A stretch of 64,000 bases of DNA from positions 1,054,001-1,118,000 of the forward strand of contig NZ_CP117029.1 of the NCBI RefSeq assembly GCF_028551255.1, in the 5' to 3' direction. The notes below the pieces were generated by a model. It was not told where the DNA came from, made no database searches, and saw nothing but the letters and a program-made list of their open reading frames with translations. The position numbers were made by a program, and so were the translations under genes. Positions 20,911 to 29,793 of this stretch are shown here, one piece after another. The stretch comes from Vibrio tubiashii (GTDB taxonomy: Bacteria > Pseudomonadota > Gammaproteobacteria > Enterobacterales > Vibrionaceae). Every line of letters starts with the position of its first letter. The stretch's first letter is position 1.

Positions 20911-21723
20911 ATGAGTGATACCTTGCTATTCCACAAAACCTTTACCCATCCTACCAGTGATGAATGGGTAGTCTTTGTGCATGGAGCAGGGGGAAGTTCC
21001 TCAATTTGGTTTAAGCAAATCAAAGCGTATAAACAGCACTTTAATCTATTGCTTATCGATCTGCGTGGTCATGGTAAGTCGAATCAATTGATCAAAGAGT
21101 TGATGGCAAACCGCTATACGTTCCAAGCGGTGACAATGGACATTCTTAAGGTGCTTGATCACTTAAAGATACGTTCTGCCCACTTTGTTGGTATGTCTCT
21201 CGGCACGATTATTGTTCGAAACCTAGCGGAACTTGCAACAGATAGAGTCAAATCGATGGTGCTAGGTGGCGCTGTAACGCGATTTAACGTCCGTTCGCAG
21301 ATATTGGTTAGGCTAGGTGGCATGTGCAAACATGTCATCCCTTACATGTGGTTATACAGCCTTTTTGCTTATATTGTGATGCCGCAGCGTACTCAGAGGG
21401 AATCAAGGCACTTATTTATCCGCGAAGCCAAGAAGCTTTGCCAGAAAGAGTTTAAGCGTTGGTTTATTCTCACTTCGGAAGTTAATCCACTGATGAAGTA
21501 TTTTAAGGATAGAGAACTGCCTATCCCAACGCTCTATTTGATGGGGGAAAAAGACTATATGTTTATTCAGCCTGTCAAAGAGATGGTTGCAGCACATCGC
21601 AAGAGCAAGCTACTTGAGATTGCCGATTGCGGCCATGTATGTAACGTCGAGCGCCCAGAAGAGTTCAATCACCATTCGATTTCATTTATTCAGCAGCAAA
21701 TTGAAGCACCTAAAATCGGTTAA
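20911..21723 (+). CDS. Alpha/beta hydrolase
   Basis: A 270-residue soluble hydrolase of the alpha/beta fold. The oxyanion-hole segment is VVFVHGAGGSSS near residue 28, the nucleophile elbow is GMSLG (Ser near 96), the acid is probably Asp in GEKDYMF near 215, and the catalytic His is in DCGHVCN near 245. The substrate cannot be told from sequence. It lies alone downstream of glgCA with its own promoter region; its last four bases overlap the convergent DUF2007 gene. Confidence 0.85.
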   Translation: MSDTLLFHKTFTHPTSDEWVVFVHGAGGSSSIWFKQIKAYKQHFNLLLIDLRGHGKSNQLIKELMANRYTFQAVTMDILKVLDHLKIRSAHFVGMSLGTIIVRNLAELATDRVKSMVLGGAVTRFNVRSQILVRLGGMCKHVIPYMWLYSLFAYIVMPQRTQRESRHLFIREAKKLCQKEFKRWFILTSEVNPLMKYFKDRELPIPTLYLMGEKDYMFIQPVKEMVAAHRKSKLLEIADCGHVCNVERPEEFNHHSISFIQQQIEAPKIG

Positions 21724-22025
21724 GGGGCTGCTTCTCCGCATTGCCAACATGCGCCAAATTGAGGTTCGTTCATTTCTCCGCATTGGTTGCAAAGCCAATT
21801 ACTGCCAACATCCGCATTGTTAAACTGCTCGATAACCGTATTGGCGTGCTTGGCTTGATCTGGGTCGAGTAGCCAGACATAAGGTTCGCTGCTCTCGCCA
21901 AAAGGTATTTCACCTTGGAGCCCAAACACGCCTTCACCACGAACTTCACACTCAATCTGTTGAGACTTAAGAAGCTCACAAACAATGTGAGCTTCAGTAG
22001 GTGTCGATGCAGAATATATCCTCAT
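21720..22025 (-). CDS. DUF2007 protein with C-terminal zinc ribbon
   Basis: A 101-residue protein. The N-terminal two thirds (MRIYSASTPTEAHIVCELLKS) match the DUF2007/putative signal-transducing protein family, which has a ferredoxin-like fold. The C terminus has CNQCGEMNEP...CWQCGEAAP, a two-CxxC zinc-ribbon (RanBP2-like). Function is unknown. Its start codon overlaps the stop of the upstream membrane-protein gene by one base (TAATG), implying coupled translation, and its end overlaps the convergent hydrolase by four bases. Confidence 0.82.
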   Translation of the reverse strand: MRIYSASTPTEAHIVCELLKSQQIECEVRGEGVFGLQGEIPFGESSEPYVWLLDPDQAKHANTVIEQFNNADVGSNWLCNQCGEMNEPQFGACWQCGEAAP

Positions 22026-22717
22026 TAAGCATTTCCATTTGATGTTGAAGGGGAGCTCTTAATTTTCGCCATGACCCATTTAGCAATCACCGGGAATAAG
22101 CCGAGAAGTGCAAAAGAGGCTAAAACGGTTGGAGAGACGATACCCGACAAGCTGTCTATTTGAGCAAGTTGTGTCCCGGCATTCAAGTAAACGGCGGTTC
22201 CTGGCAACATACCGAGTTGACTCACCAAATAGAATCGAGCCGTCGCGATAGGTGTTAGACCCATTAGCAAGTTGATGAGGAAGAATGGGAACACTGGAAT
22301 TAATCTCAGTGAGAACAGATAAAATGCGCCATCTTTTTCTACACCTTGGTTGATGGCATTGAGCTTTTCACCAAATTTGCTTTGTACCCAATCACGCAAC
22401 AAGTATCGGCTGCTCAAAAATGCGAGTGTTGCACCTATGGTGCTAGCGAAAGAAACCAGCAGTAAGCTCGTCCAGAAACCGAAAAGGGCAGCACCCAAAA
22501 GAGTCACGACCGCAGCGCCAGGAATAGAGAAAGCGGTGATGGCAACATAGGCGATAAAATAGCTAGCAGCTGCAATAGTAAAGTTGTCAGCGATAAATGC
22601 TGCAAGCTCTGCTTGTTGGGCTTTAGCGTTTTCTAGCGTGAGATACTGGCCAAAATTAACGCCAAGCAAAACAATCAAAGCGACGAAAACAATTCCTAGG
22701 ATGATCTTTTTATTCAT
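22025..22717 (-). CDS. TVP38/TMEM64 family membrane protein
   Basis: A 230-residue inner-membrane protein with about five to six hydrophobic helices. The central GAALFGFWTSLLLVSFASTIGATLAFL region, cited here as FGFWTSLLLV and ASTIGATLAFLSSRY, and the later RLIPVFPFFLIN are hallmarks of the SNARE-associated/VTT domain shared with DedA proteins, thought to be lipid scramblases or transport-related. The ATG at 22717 has GGAG upstream; ATG 22732 has none. Transcribed with the DUF2007 gene. Specific function is unknown. Confidence 0.88.
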   Translation of the reverse strand: MNKKIILGIVFVALIVLLGVNFGQYLTLENAKAQQAELAAFIADNFTIAAASYFIAYVAITAFSIPGAAVVTLLGAALFGFWTSLLLVSFASTIGATLAFLSSRYLLRDWVQSKFGEKLNAINQGVEKDGAFYLFSLRLIPVFPFFLINLLMGLTPIATARFYLVSQLGMLPGTAVYLNAGTQLAQIDSLSGIVSPTVLASFALLGLFPVIAKWVMAKIKSSPSTSNGNA

Positions 22718-22817
22718 GTTGAGCAGCTCCATTTAATTTCATGGATATCAAATATTAGTGTTACTAGACAAGACAGGGAAAGCAAGCGACAAATTTCAAA
22801 CGGCAGATAAAAAGCAA

Positions 22818-22845
22818 TAAAAAAGTCAGCACTAAGGCTGACTTC
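22818..22845 (-). terminator. tfoY terminator
   Basis: Stem AAGTCAGC / GCTGACTT with a six-base loop, followed on the minus strand by TTTTTTA, just after the tfoY stop. Confidence 0.85.
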
Positions 22846-22866
22846 TTCTACATATATTGTATTGGA

Positions 22867-23457
22867 TTAGCTGACTTGCGTTAACAGCTCCTGACGTCGG
22901 CTTTGTGGGATTACCGACCAGTGTGTGCCTTTAATTGCGCCTTCTAAAGCCCAGAGAAGTTCGATGTTGACATCGGCAGAGTGTGTGGACTGTATAGCCT
23001 TAAAAGCGTGTACGGCACCCACTTCTTCTAGGTTTTCAACCGTGTCTATACCTGCTTTCTTGAGCATACGCTCAGTCGCTAACCTTAAGTTCGGCAGATC
23101 CTTCAAACGGTTCGGCTTCGCTTGCGATTGGGTTTGCTTCTCTTGGTTTGCTGCTTTTAAAGCGACAGTCGCAATGTTTAGCGTTTTGCTTGCGTCCGCT
23201 GCCCAGTCATCACAAAGTGCAAAATACTTCGTTACGACGGGAAAGCCGCGTTTCTTGTAAATATAGGGTTCTAGCCCTTGAGACTTAAATTGTTTAGCGA
23301 GAGCCGCGTCCGCGCGTACGTGAAGCTTATCGTTGACGACAAGTGCGAACATAGTGTCATCAGCAAAAATGCCAAAGCCACCAAACATTGAGCGAGACTT
23401 AATATGTCCTAGCTGCTCAAATAAACGCATTGAGTCTTTTAGTATTGGTTTATCCAT
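22867..23457 (-). CDS. tfoY: TfoX/Sxy family regulator TfoY
   Basis: A 196-residue TfoX/Sxy-family regulator. The N-terminal domain carries [20 protein letters not shown] and the C-terminal domain carries [18 protein letters not shown] and helix-hairpin-like repeats. TfoX (competence) and TfoY are paralogues in vibrios; I call TfoY because the gene sits between purR and glgCA as in V. cholerae and has a cyclic-di-GMP riboswitch in its leader. In V. cholerae TfoY drives type VI secretion and motility when cyclic-di-GMP is low. ATG 23457 was preferred to TTG 23493, though its ribosome site is weak. Confidence 0.92.
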   Translation of the reverse strand: MDKPILKDSMRLFEQLGHIKSRSMFGGFGIFADDTMFALVVNDKLHVRADAALAKQFKSQGLEPYIYKKRGFPVVTKYFALCDDWAADASKTLNIATVALKAANQEKQTQSQAKPNRLKDLPNLRLATERMLKKAGIDTVENLEEVGAVHAFKAIQSTHSADVNIELLWALEGAIKGTHWSVIPQSRRQELLTQVS

Positions 23458-23589
23458 GCTGTGTTTTCTCGGTGTATATGTATACGCCACCAATGCAGGT
23501 CCGAGAGATTAGCAAAATTATGCAGAGACATTGTCAGTAAGGTGTCATACGAGTGCAAGTATAAAGCGGCATGACAGTTTGCATATTCG

Positions 23590-23679
23590 CCATCGGCAAC
23601 CCCGCTACCAGACAATAAATTGTTTAAGGCCGGAGGCTTTGCGTCCCATCCTTTCGAAATGGTTTGCCCTGTTCGTGGC
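23590..23679 (-). ncRNA. Cyclic-di-GMP-I (GEMM) riboswitch of tfoY
   Basis: On the minus strand the leader reads CACGAACAGGGCAAACC, then a hairpin (CATTTCGAAAGGATG), GGGACGCAAAGCCTCCGGCC, a second variable hairpin, and GGTAGCGGGGTTGCCGATGG. These are the conserved core blocks of the GEMM-I aptamer: the GNRA-like tetraloop stem, the tetraloop receptor (CCUCCGGCCU) and the P1 partner strands. It resembles the V. cholerae Vc2 aptamer, which also precedes tfoY. About 130 bases separate it from the start codon, leaving room for an expression platform. I saw no clear terminator there, so control of translation is likely. Confidence 0.95.
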
Positions 23680-23729
23680 ATTAATCGAACACTTTAAGAA
23701 TAAATAAATTCTGCGCAGAGCATCACGTT

Positions 23730-23758
23730 TTTATAGGATAAATGTGACATTGGTTCAA
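23730..23758 (-). promoter_or_regulatory. Sigma-70 promoter of tfoY
   Basis: On the minus strand TTGAAC (23753-23758) and TATAAA (23730-23735) are 17 bases apart. The expected transcript would begin about 40 bases before the riboswitch core, so the aptamer is wholly in the leader. An additional TCTGCGCAGA palindrome lies between promoter and aptamer. Confidence 0.6.
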
Positions 23759-23822
23759 TAAATAGAGGGGAGATATACGCTTAGCCAATAGAACGACGCT
23801 TAGCTAAGCGCTTGACTTTAAG

Positions 23823-24830
23823 TTATTTATTTAGATTACGAACGGTATTACGCTCAACAATCTCTGGGTGCATCTCAAACACGCGTTTTTCGTGCTCTTT
23901 GTCTTTAATTCGCTCAAGAAGAATTTCAAAGGCATTCTTACCAACACGACGTTTTGGTTGGTGAACGGTTGTTAACGGCGGAGAGAAGTACTCTGCCAGT
24001 TCGATATTATCGTATCCAATAACCGACATATCTTGCGGGATTTGAATGCCTTTCTGCTGTAGACGACTCATTAACCCCAGTGCCATGGTGTCGTTAAAAC
24101 AGAACACGGCGGTTGGTTTTTTATCCATTGCAACAATTTTATCTGCCGCCAATACCGCTGTATCACATTCGAAGTTACCTTCAAGGATCCAGTCTTCGTT
24201 TACAGGCAATTGAGCTTCAGCCATGGCGCGCTTAAAGCCACTAATACGCTCAACACACGCAGCTTTTTCGAAGTGGCCGCTTAAACATGCGATATCAGTA
24301 TGACCACGTTCGATCAGGTATTTAGTCGCTAGGTAGCCGCCTTCCTCAGAGTTATCGATGATTTTATCTGCTTGAGAACTCTCAGGGCCCCAATCCATCA
24401 CCACTTTTGGAATATCTTTGTGGCGATCAAGCATTTCGCTCAGCTCTTCGGTCAGGTCTGAACACATCACTAGGATGCCATCTACACGCTTTTCAGCCAA
24501 CATGCGAATGTAGTCGCGTTGTTTTTCATAGATGCCGCCTGTATTACACAGAATCAAGGTGTAACCTTGGCGGTAACAGTAGCTTTCTACGCCGTCGATA
24601 ACTTCTGAGAAAAATAGGTTCGTCGATTGTGTCACTAACATACCGATTGTACGCGTAGTGTTGCACTTAAGACTACGAGCAACTGCACTCGGTGCATAAT
24701 TAAGCTCGGTTACCGCTTCCATCACTTTTTCTTGTGTCGCTTCGGCAACAAAGCGTGTTTTGTTAATCACGTGAGACACAGTGGTTGTTGAAACACCAGC
24801 AAGGCGAGCAACGTCTTTAATAGTGGCCAT
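23823..24830 (-). CDS. purR: HTH-type purine repressor PurR
   Basis: A 335-residue LacI-family repressor that, with hypoxanthine or guanine as corepressor, represses purine synthesis genes. The DNA-binding N terminus [24 protein letters not shown] and the hinge SAVARSLK match E. coli PurR; the periplasmic-binding-like ligand domain contains [24 protein letters not shown] and [12 protein letters not shown]. The start was moved to ATG 24830 because AGGAC lies eight bases upstream and the extra nine residues of a longer reading lack family match. It is downstream of torD on the same strand, separated by several hairpins. Confidence 0.94.
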   Translation of the reverse strand: MATIKDVARLAGVSTTTVSHVINKTRFVAEATQEKVMEAVTELNYAPSAVARSLKCNTTRTIGMLVTQSTNLFFSEVIDGVESYCYRQGYTLILCNTGGIYEKQRDYIRMLAEKRVDGILVMCSDLTEELSEMLDRHKDIPKVVMDWGPESSQADKIIDNSEEGGYLATKYLIERGHTDIACLSGHFEKAACVERISGFKRAMAEAQLPVNEDWILEGNFECDTAVLAADKIVAMDKKPTAVFCFNDTMALGLMSRLQQKGIQIPQDMSVIGYDNIELAEYFSPPLTTVHQPKRRVGKNAFEILLERIKDKEHEKRVFEMHPEIVERNTVRNLNK

Positions 24831-24905
24831 AAATTTTGTCCTGTCGATGACTGCCACGAGAATATATTCAGTTTAGAATAAGTTGGCAGAAAGTATCAGA
24901 AACAC

Positions 24906-24930
24906 AAAAACCGCTCTTATTTAGCGGTTT
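24906..24930 (-). terminator. torD terminator
   Basis: Stem AAACCGCT / AGCGGTTT with a seven-base loop and a T-run on the minus strand, 110 bases after torD. Two further inverted repeats lie between it and torD: TTGCGGTC / GACCGCAA (24958-24982) and GAACTGA / TCAGTTC (25009-25028). Confidence 0.7.
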
Positions 24931-25041
24931 GTATTTGAATAGTTCATTTTTATCGTTTGCGGTCACGATTTTAGACCGCAATCCGACTTAGGGCAAACAC
25001 ATTTCTTCGAACTGACCTGTGTCAGTTCACATTGTTAGACT

Positions 25042-25689
25042 CTATTCACCGATTAAGTATGTGCAATCTAACTCTAAGAATGCCACGGTGAGGGAAGCGA
25101 TCGCCGAGTAAAAACCGAACTCATCGAGTGTTTGACACTTAGCTGAAAATTTAGGTGTCCAGCTTAGAAGATGCTGGCGAATGAAGCCTTCTTGCTCGAT
25201 CAGTGCTTCTTCAATATGACGCTCTTGCTCAAGTTCATTAGAGCGAATGATGAGATTACCGAGAAAATCGAGTTCAATGGCAATGTGGTCAGCCGGCTCA
25301 TTTAAGTCTTCATCAACAGCAACGCCATGCTCTTGCATTAACGCTTCCATCTCTTTCGCTGGTTTGTCGTTAAGCAGGCCCGTCTCTCCAATGTACATTG
25401 AAGCGTAAGGTAGTGCAGAGTCGCGATCAGACTTCAAAAACAGATCACAAAAGTCAGCAGCAAGCTCTAGTTGTGCATCTTCGCGATCGATCAAGCGATT
25501 GAGTGCATCAATGACACGATCAATCGACGGCTTTAGATCGGCATTCTCGCCAAGGCCAGTAAGGAAAGAGCGGATTTGAGCTGAATGGTACTGCTCAAGG
25601 TTCTCTTCAGTTAACTCTTTGGCGTAAAGGCTTGAAAGCCACCAATAGATTTCCGCACGTTTCTCGTTGAATGCTTTGATTTCTTGCAT
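25042..25689 (-). CDS. torD: TMAO reductase chaperone TorD
   Basis: A 215-residue TorD/DmsD-family chaperone that protects apo-TorA and helps insert its molybdenum cofactor before Tat export. The conserved family segment is [14 protein letters not shown] near residue 138, with [16 protein letters not shown] earlier. It is all-helical and cytosolic. The start ATG 25689 is followed by [25 protein letters not shown], cited here as [10 protein letters not shown]. It is divergent from torR across about 240 bases. The torA/torC reductase genes are not in the window, so this is an orphan chaperone locally. Confidence 0.92.
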   Translation of the reverse strand: MQEIKAFNEKRAEIYWWLSSLYAKELTEENLEQYHSAQIRSFLTGLGENADLKPSIDRVIDALNRLIDREDAQLELAADFCDLFLKSDRDSALPYASMYIGETGLLNDKPAKEMEALMQEHGVAVDEDLNEPADHIAIELDFLGNLIIRSNELEQERHIEEALIEQEGFIRQHLLSWTPKFSAKCQTLDEFGFYSAIASLTVAFLELDCTYLIGE

Positions 25690-25715
25690 TAGGTATCACT
25701 CCCAAAATAACTACC

Positions 25716-25732
25716 TATTAGTGTAACTAATA
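25716..25732. promoter_or_regulatory. Perfect palindrome in the torD-torR promoter region
   Basis: TATTAGT-GTA-ACTAATA is a perfect 7-base inverted repeat with a 3-base centre, 27 bases upstream of torD, in operator position. The binding protein is unknown. Confidence 0.45.
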
Positions 25733-25869
25733 AAAATGAATAGCGGTAATGGCTTACGTGACAATAAAAGACGAATTATGAGCATTTATTAACAAAGGCG
25801 GCGGTTTTGTCTTGAATCAATAAAAAATCATCTTTCTCGTTTTTAAAGTGATAAATACTAGAAATGTTA

Positions 25870-25883
25870 CTATTTATGAATAG
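25870..25883. promoter_or_regulatory. Candidate tor box upstream of torR
   Basis: CTATT-TATG-AATAG is an inverted repeat 44 bases before the torR start. Read on the minus strand it gives CTATTCATAA, eight of ten matches to the E. coli TorR-binding decamer CTGTTCATAT. Autoregulation of torR is possible. This is a by-eye match. Confidence 0.35.
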
Positions 25884-25926
25884 AATAAATGATAGAACTA
25901 TTCCCAATGCAAATTAAGTGGTGCAG

Positions 25927-26640
25927 ATGAGTTATCACGTACTAGTAGTAGAAGACGACGTAGTGACTCGCAGCAAGCTCGTTGGCTACTTTCAGAATGA
26001 AGGTTACCAAGTCAGCGAAGCAGAAAGCGGCGAGCAGATGCGAGACATGCTACAAAGCAACGCGATTGATTTGGTGATGTTGGATATTAATCTACCCGGT
26101 GAAGATGGATTAATGCTAACTCGCGAACTTCGCAGTCAATCAGACATTGGAATTATCCTGGTAACAGGACGCACGGACAGCATCGACAAAATCGTTGGCC
26201 TCGAAATGGGTGCCGATGACTATGTTACTAAACCTTTTGAATTACGCGAGCTATTGGTTCGAGTTAAAAATTTACTGTGGCGAATTTCCGCTGCACGTAA
26301 CTCGTCAGGCTCTGACAGTGCAGCAAAGCAAGATGATAATGTTGTTCGCTTTGGTGAGTGGACGTTTGACGTTCAGCGCCGTGCACTGAGTCGTAACGGT
26401 GAGCCGGTTAAGCTGACTAAAGCAGAATATGAGCTGTTAGTGGCTTTATCCTCTTATCCGAATCAGGTTCTTAGCCGTGAACGTATCTTAAACATGATCA
26501 GCCACCGTGTTGATGCGCCAAACGATCGCACAATAGATGTCTTGATTCGTCGCATGCGAGCAAAAATGGAATTCGATCCAAAGAATCCACAAATCTTTGT
26601 CACCGTTCATGGCGAAGGCTATATGTTTGCCGGTGACTAA
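25927..26640 (+). CDS. torR: OmpR-family response regulator TorR
   Basis: A 237-residue two-component regulator. The receiver domain carries VVEDDVV near the N terminus, the phospho-Asp in MLDINLPGEDGLM near residue 53, and the conserved Thr and Lys in LVTGRTD and DDYVTKPFE; the C-terminal winged-helix domain has LSRERIL and RTIDVLIRRMRAK. It is closer to TorR than ArcA (GIILVTGR, FELRELLVRVKNLLWRI), and neighbours torD. GTG codons at 25918 and 25921 are in frame, but ATG 25927 gives the usual N terminus. Its sensor TorS is not in the window. Confidence 0.92.
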   Translation: MSYHVLVVEDDVVTRSKLVGYFQNEGYQVSEAESGEQMRDMLQSNAIDLVMLDINLPGEDGLMLTRELRSQSDIGIILVTGRTDSIDKIVGLEMGADDYVTKPFELRELLVRVKNLLWRISAARNSSGSDSAAKQDDNVVRFGEWTFDVQRRALSRNGEPVKLTKAEYELLVALSSYPNQVLSRERILNMISHRVDAPNDRTIDVLIRRMRAKMEFDPKNPQIFVTVHGEGYMFAGD

Positions 26641-26675
26641 GATCAACAGATCCTAACACCAAGCTAACAGACATA

Positions 26676-26705
26676 AAAATACCGAGGCTTACCTCGGTAT
26701 TTTTC
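26676..26705. terminator. Bidirectional terminator between torR and elyC
   Basis: Stem ATACCGAGG / CCTCGGTAT with loop CTTA and A and T runs on both flanks serves two convergent genes. Confidence 0.88.
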
Positions 26706-26747
26706 TATCTAGGATTTATTCTGGTTGGTATTTTGTTCAACTTGGTA

Positions 26748-27551
26748 TCAAACTTTGCTTTCAGAAGCTTGCAGCGCTTGCTCTTCATAATCTGACGCCC
26801 AATTTCTAAGCGTTTGCCAAATTTGTCCCAAGGTTTCGTGCCAATAACGCTCGGTTTGCTCTAAATACTTCCCTTTCGGCGTGTATTTCTCCCATGCTTG
26901 AGAGATGTTGTTATGCACCAAATAATTGGTAGGTGCAGGATACGGCTTTAACCCTGCAGAGTAGAATTCATTGAGAGCACGCTCCATATGACTTGCTGAA
27001 GTCACCACAACCAGCTTTTTGGTATTAACGAATGCTGCCGCTTGTCTCGCTTCTTCCCAAGTATCTTTGGCGGTTTCTAACAGAATAATGTCAGATTTCG
27101 AGACGCCAAGGGCGAGAGCCACTTTCGCCATCATACGTGCATTGCTCACTTCAGAGCCGCCCGCATAGCCAGACAAAATCAGTTTAGAGCCAGGGTAAAT
27201 ACGCATGATGCGAATACCTTCGGCAAGGCGCATCAAACCAGTTCGGCTTAATTCAGAAGTGGGTGGGATCTTATCGTCTACGACATGACCACTGCCGAGC
27301 ACCATAACGTAGTCGATCGATTGGTCGACCGGAAAAAAGGCAGAGTATTGGCGTTCAAGCGGCATCAACAAACGAGAAGAAACGGGTTGAAAAGCGATGA
27401 GGAAGATACCGATGAAAGAGAATAGAACAACAAAGCAGCCTGTCTTCTGTTTACGGGTAAACATGATCAACATTAAGCCGAATAGACCGATGATTAGCAT
27501 CGCGGGAAGCGGCATAAGTAGAGAAGACATAACTTTTTTCAGCTCAAACAT
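26748..27551 (-). CDS. elyC: Envelope biogenesis factor ElyC
   Basis: A 267-residue inner-membrane protein with two hydrophobic helices near the N terminus (about 12-30 and 38-55) and a DUF218 (YdcF-like) domain. Conserved motifs are VMVLGSGH near 82, LILSGYAGG near 125 and the acidic ETAKDTWEEAR segment. In E. coli ElyC (YcbC) supports peptidoglycan assembly by acting on the lipid-carrier step. It sits beside cmoM-mukFEB just as in E. coli. It is divergent from cmoM. A second DUF218 protein occurs at 57757-58392. Confidence 0.92.
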   Translation of the reverse strand: MFELKKVMSSLLMPLPAMLIIGLFGLMLIMFTRKQKTGCFVVLFSFIGIFLIAFQPVSSRLLMPLERQYSAFFPVDQSIDYVMVLGSGHVVDDKIPPTSELSRTGLMRLAEGIRIMRIYPGSKLILSGYAGGSEVSNARMMAKVALALGVSKSDIILLETAKDTWEEARQAAAFVNTKKLVVVTSASHMERALNEFYSAGLKPYPAPTNYLVHNNISQAWEKYTPKGKYLEQTERYWHETLGQIWQTLRNWASDYEEQALQASESKV

Positions 27552-27664
27552 ACTAAATAGTCCGAAAAAACATCAATTGATTATAATTTAAGAGAAAGCC
27601 TCTTTATTCCTGCTTTTCTTATGACAGAATAGCAGCACGATTAGACATGATAACCTAAGCTGCT

Positions 27665-28456
27665 GTGACTGAAGACCGCAATTTCGACGATATTGCCCAC
27701 AAATTTGCAAAAAATATTTACGGTTCTGACAAAGGAGAGATTCGCCAAGTCATTGTTTGGGAAGATCTTCAACAGATACTTAATACTGTTGATGGGGCAA
27801 ATCAGCAACTCAATGTGCTAGATGCGGGTGGCGGTTTGGCACAAATGTCGCAAAAACTAGCTAAGCTCGGACATCATGTCGCGTTATGTGATCTATCTTC
27901 TGAAATGTTGCTATTGGCAGAGCAGGATATTGCAAAAAATGGCCTGCTTGAGCAGTATCGCTTCATTCATTCGCCAGTCCAATCGCTTGACCAGCACCTA
28001 GAATCCCAAGTGGATGTGGTCCTGTTTCATGCGGTGATGGAGTGGTTAGCAGATCCTAAACCTGCGCTAGAGAAAGTACTAGAACAAGTAAAGCCGGGTG
28101 GTATGGCTTCGATTATGTTCTATAACCACCATGGTTTGGTCTACAAGAATGTCGTGTGCGGCAACATTCCTCATGTATTAGACGGAATGCCGCATCGCAA
28201 AAGATTTAAATTACAGCCACAAAAAGGCTTAAAACCTGACGAGGTCTACCAGTGGATTGAAGACGCTGGTTTTTCAATTTGTGGCAAATCTGGTATCCGC
28301 TGCTTTAGTGACTACATAGGAAATATGGAGTACATGGGCGATTACCAGTATGAAGATGTGTTGGCACTAGAAAGACAACTGTGCAGAGAAGAGCCATACC
28401 TCTCGTTAGGCCGATACATACATGTATGGGCACAAAAGAAAGATAAGCAGGACTAA
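27665..28456 (+). CDS. cmoM: tRNA 5-carboxymethoxyuridine methyltransferase CmoM
   Basis: A 263-residue SAM-dependent class I methyltransferase that makes the methyl ester of 5-carboxymethoxyuridine at the wobble position of certain tRNAs. The SAM-binding motif is [20 protein letters not shown] near residue 50, followed by [12 protein letters not shown] and [14 protein letters not shown]. Formerly called SmtA. It starts at GTG 27665 with a weak ribosome site. Its stop lies two bases before the mukF start, so it is the first gene of the cmoM-mukFEB operon, as in E. coli. Confidence 0.92.
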   Translation: MTEDRNFDDIAHKFAKNIYGSDKGEIRQVIVWEDLQQILNTVDGANQQLNVLDAGGGLAQMSQKLAKLGHHVALCDLSSEMLLLAEQDIAKNGLLEQYRFIHSPVQSLDQHLESQVDVVLFHAVMEWLADPKPALEKVLEQVKPGGMASIMFYNHHGLVYKNVVCGNIPHVLDGMPHRKRFKLQPQKGLKPDEVYQWIEDAGFSICGKSGIRCFSDYIGNMEYMGDYQYEDVLALERQLCREEPYLSLGRYIHVWAQKKDKQD

Positions 28457-28458
28457 CA

Positions 28459-29793
28459 ATGAGTGAGATGACTCTAAATGCTGAGCAGCCGATCGATGAA
28501 TTGGTCGGTTGGGTAAAGCAGCATGATTTCTCATTGAACCTGACAACAGAGCGACTGGCATTTCTAATCGCTATCGCTGTGCTCAGTAATGAAAGGTTCG
28601 ATGAAGAATTGGGTGAAGGTGAATTGCATGATGCGTTTACCATTGTTACCCGATTATTTGAAGAAACGGGTGACGCGTCGGCGTTTCGCGCTAACAACGC
28701 GATTAACGAAATGGTCAAACAACGACTGATTAGCCGTTTTACCAGTGAAGTGACCGATGGAGCCAGTATCTATCGCCTGTCACCACTTGCGATAGGGATT
28801 ACCGATTACTACGTCCGACATCGCGAGTTCTCCAAACTTAAGCTCTCGATCCAGCTTTCAATGGTTGCAGACGAAATGTCGAAGGCGATTGAGTCTGCGC
28901 GTCAGGGCGGAACGCCAGGTCATTGGCGTAAGAACGTCTATGGTGTGCTTAAGTACTCAGTGGGAGAGATCTTCGATCAGATCGATCTGAACCAGCGTGT
29001 GATGGATGAGCAGCAGCAGTCGGTTAAGATTCAGATTGCCGAACTGTTAAACAAAGACTGGCGCGACGCCATCAACAACTGTGAAGCGTTGCTTTCTGAG
29101 ACATCTAATACCCTCAAAGAGCTGCAAGATACGCTTCAAGCCGCAGGCGACGAGCTACAGACGCAAATTCTTGATATTCAAGAACTGGTTTATGGTGATG
29201 ATGAGCTTGAGTTCATCGCAGAAACCCTGTTTGGTCTGCAAATGAAGCTTGATCGCATCACCAGTTGGGGTCAGCAAGCGATCGATCTTTGGATCGGTTA
29301 TGACCGCCACGTTCACAAATTTATTCGAACCGCGATTGATATGGACAAGAACCGAGCATTCAGTTCGCGTCTACGTCAATCCGTCAAAGAGTATTTCGAT
29401 ATGCCTTGGTACCTGACTTACGCAGATGCCGAGCGCTTAACCGATCTTCGTGATGAGGCCTTGGTACTGAGAGATGATGAAGTTACCGGCCAAGTACCAC
29501 TAGAAGTGGAATACGAAGAGTTCCAACAGGTCAATGATGAATTGTCAGATCGTATTGCAGGCATGCTTAAAGTTCATAAAGAGCAAGGGGCGCCTATCGA
29601 TCTGGGCTTAGTGCTACGTGATTACCTAGCACAGCATCCGCAAACTCATCATTTTGATTTAGCACGAATTGTTATCGACCAAGCGGTACGTTTAGGCTAC
29701 TCAGAGTCTGACTACCAAGCCATTCAACCAGATTGGCAAGCGATCAACGAATTTGGTGCAAAGGTACAAGCAAATGTCATCGACCGATATTAA
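28459..29793 (+). CDS. mukF: Chromosome partition protein MukF
   Basis: The kleisin subunit of the MukBEF condensin complex, 444 residues. The N-terminal winged-helix dimerisation region starts near the first 100 residues ([15 protein letters not shown]), a helical middle domain contains the coiled-coil-like [21 protein letters not shown] segment, and the C terminus binds the MukB head. Calcium binding by the acidic C-terminal part has been described for the family. It ends inside the start of mukE with a 20-base overlap, showing tight operon packing. Confidence 0.97.
   Translation: MSEMTLNAEQPIDELVGWVKQHDFSLNLTTERLAFLIAIAVLSNERFDEELGEGELHDAFTIVTRLFEETGDASAFRANNAINEMVKQRLISRFTSEVTDGASIYRLSPLAIGITDYYVRHREFSKLKLSIQLSMVADEMSKAIESARQGGTPGHWRKNVYGVLKYSVGEIFDQIDLNQRVMDEQQQSVKIQIAELLNKDWRDAINNCEALLSETSNTLKELQDTLQAAGDELQTQILDIQELVYGDDELEFIAETLFGLQMKLDRITSWGQQAIDLWIGYDRHVHKFIRTAIDMDKNRAFSSRLRQSVKEYFDMPWYLTYADAERLTDLRDEALVLRDDEVTGQVPLEVEYEEFQQVNDELSDRIAGMLKVHKEQGAPIDLGLVLRDYLAQHPQTHHFDLARIVIDQAVRLGYSESDYQAIQPDWQAINEFGAKVQANVIDRY

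Noticed and set aside
23439..23681. 80-codon open frame over the tfoY leader on the minus strand
   Set aside because: It runs through the conserved riboswitch core and has no family resemblance; the RNA structure explains the conservation.
24945..24960. Possible PurR operator (right half CGTTTGCG) upstream of purR
   Set aside because: Only the right half of the consensus matches; the left half is wholly unlike, so no site is claimed.
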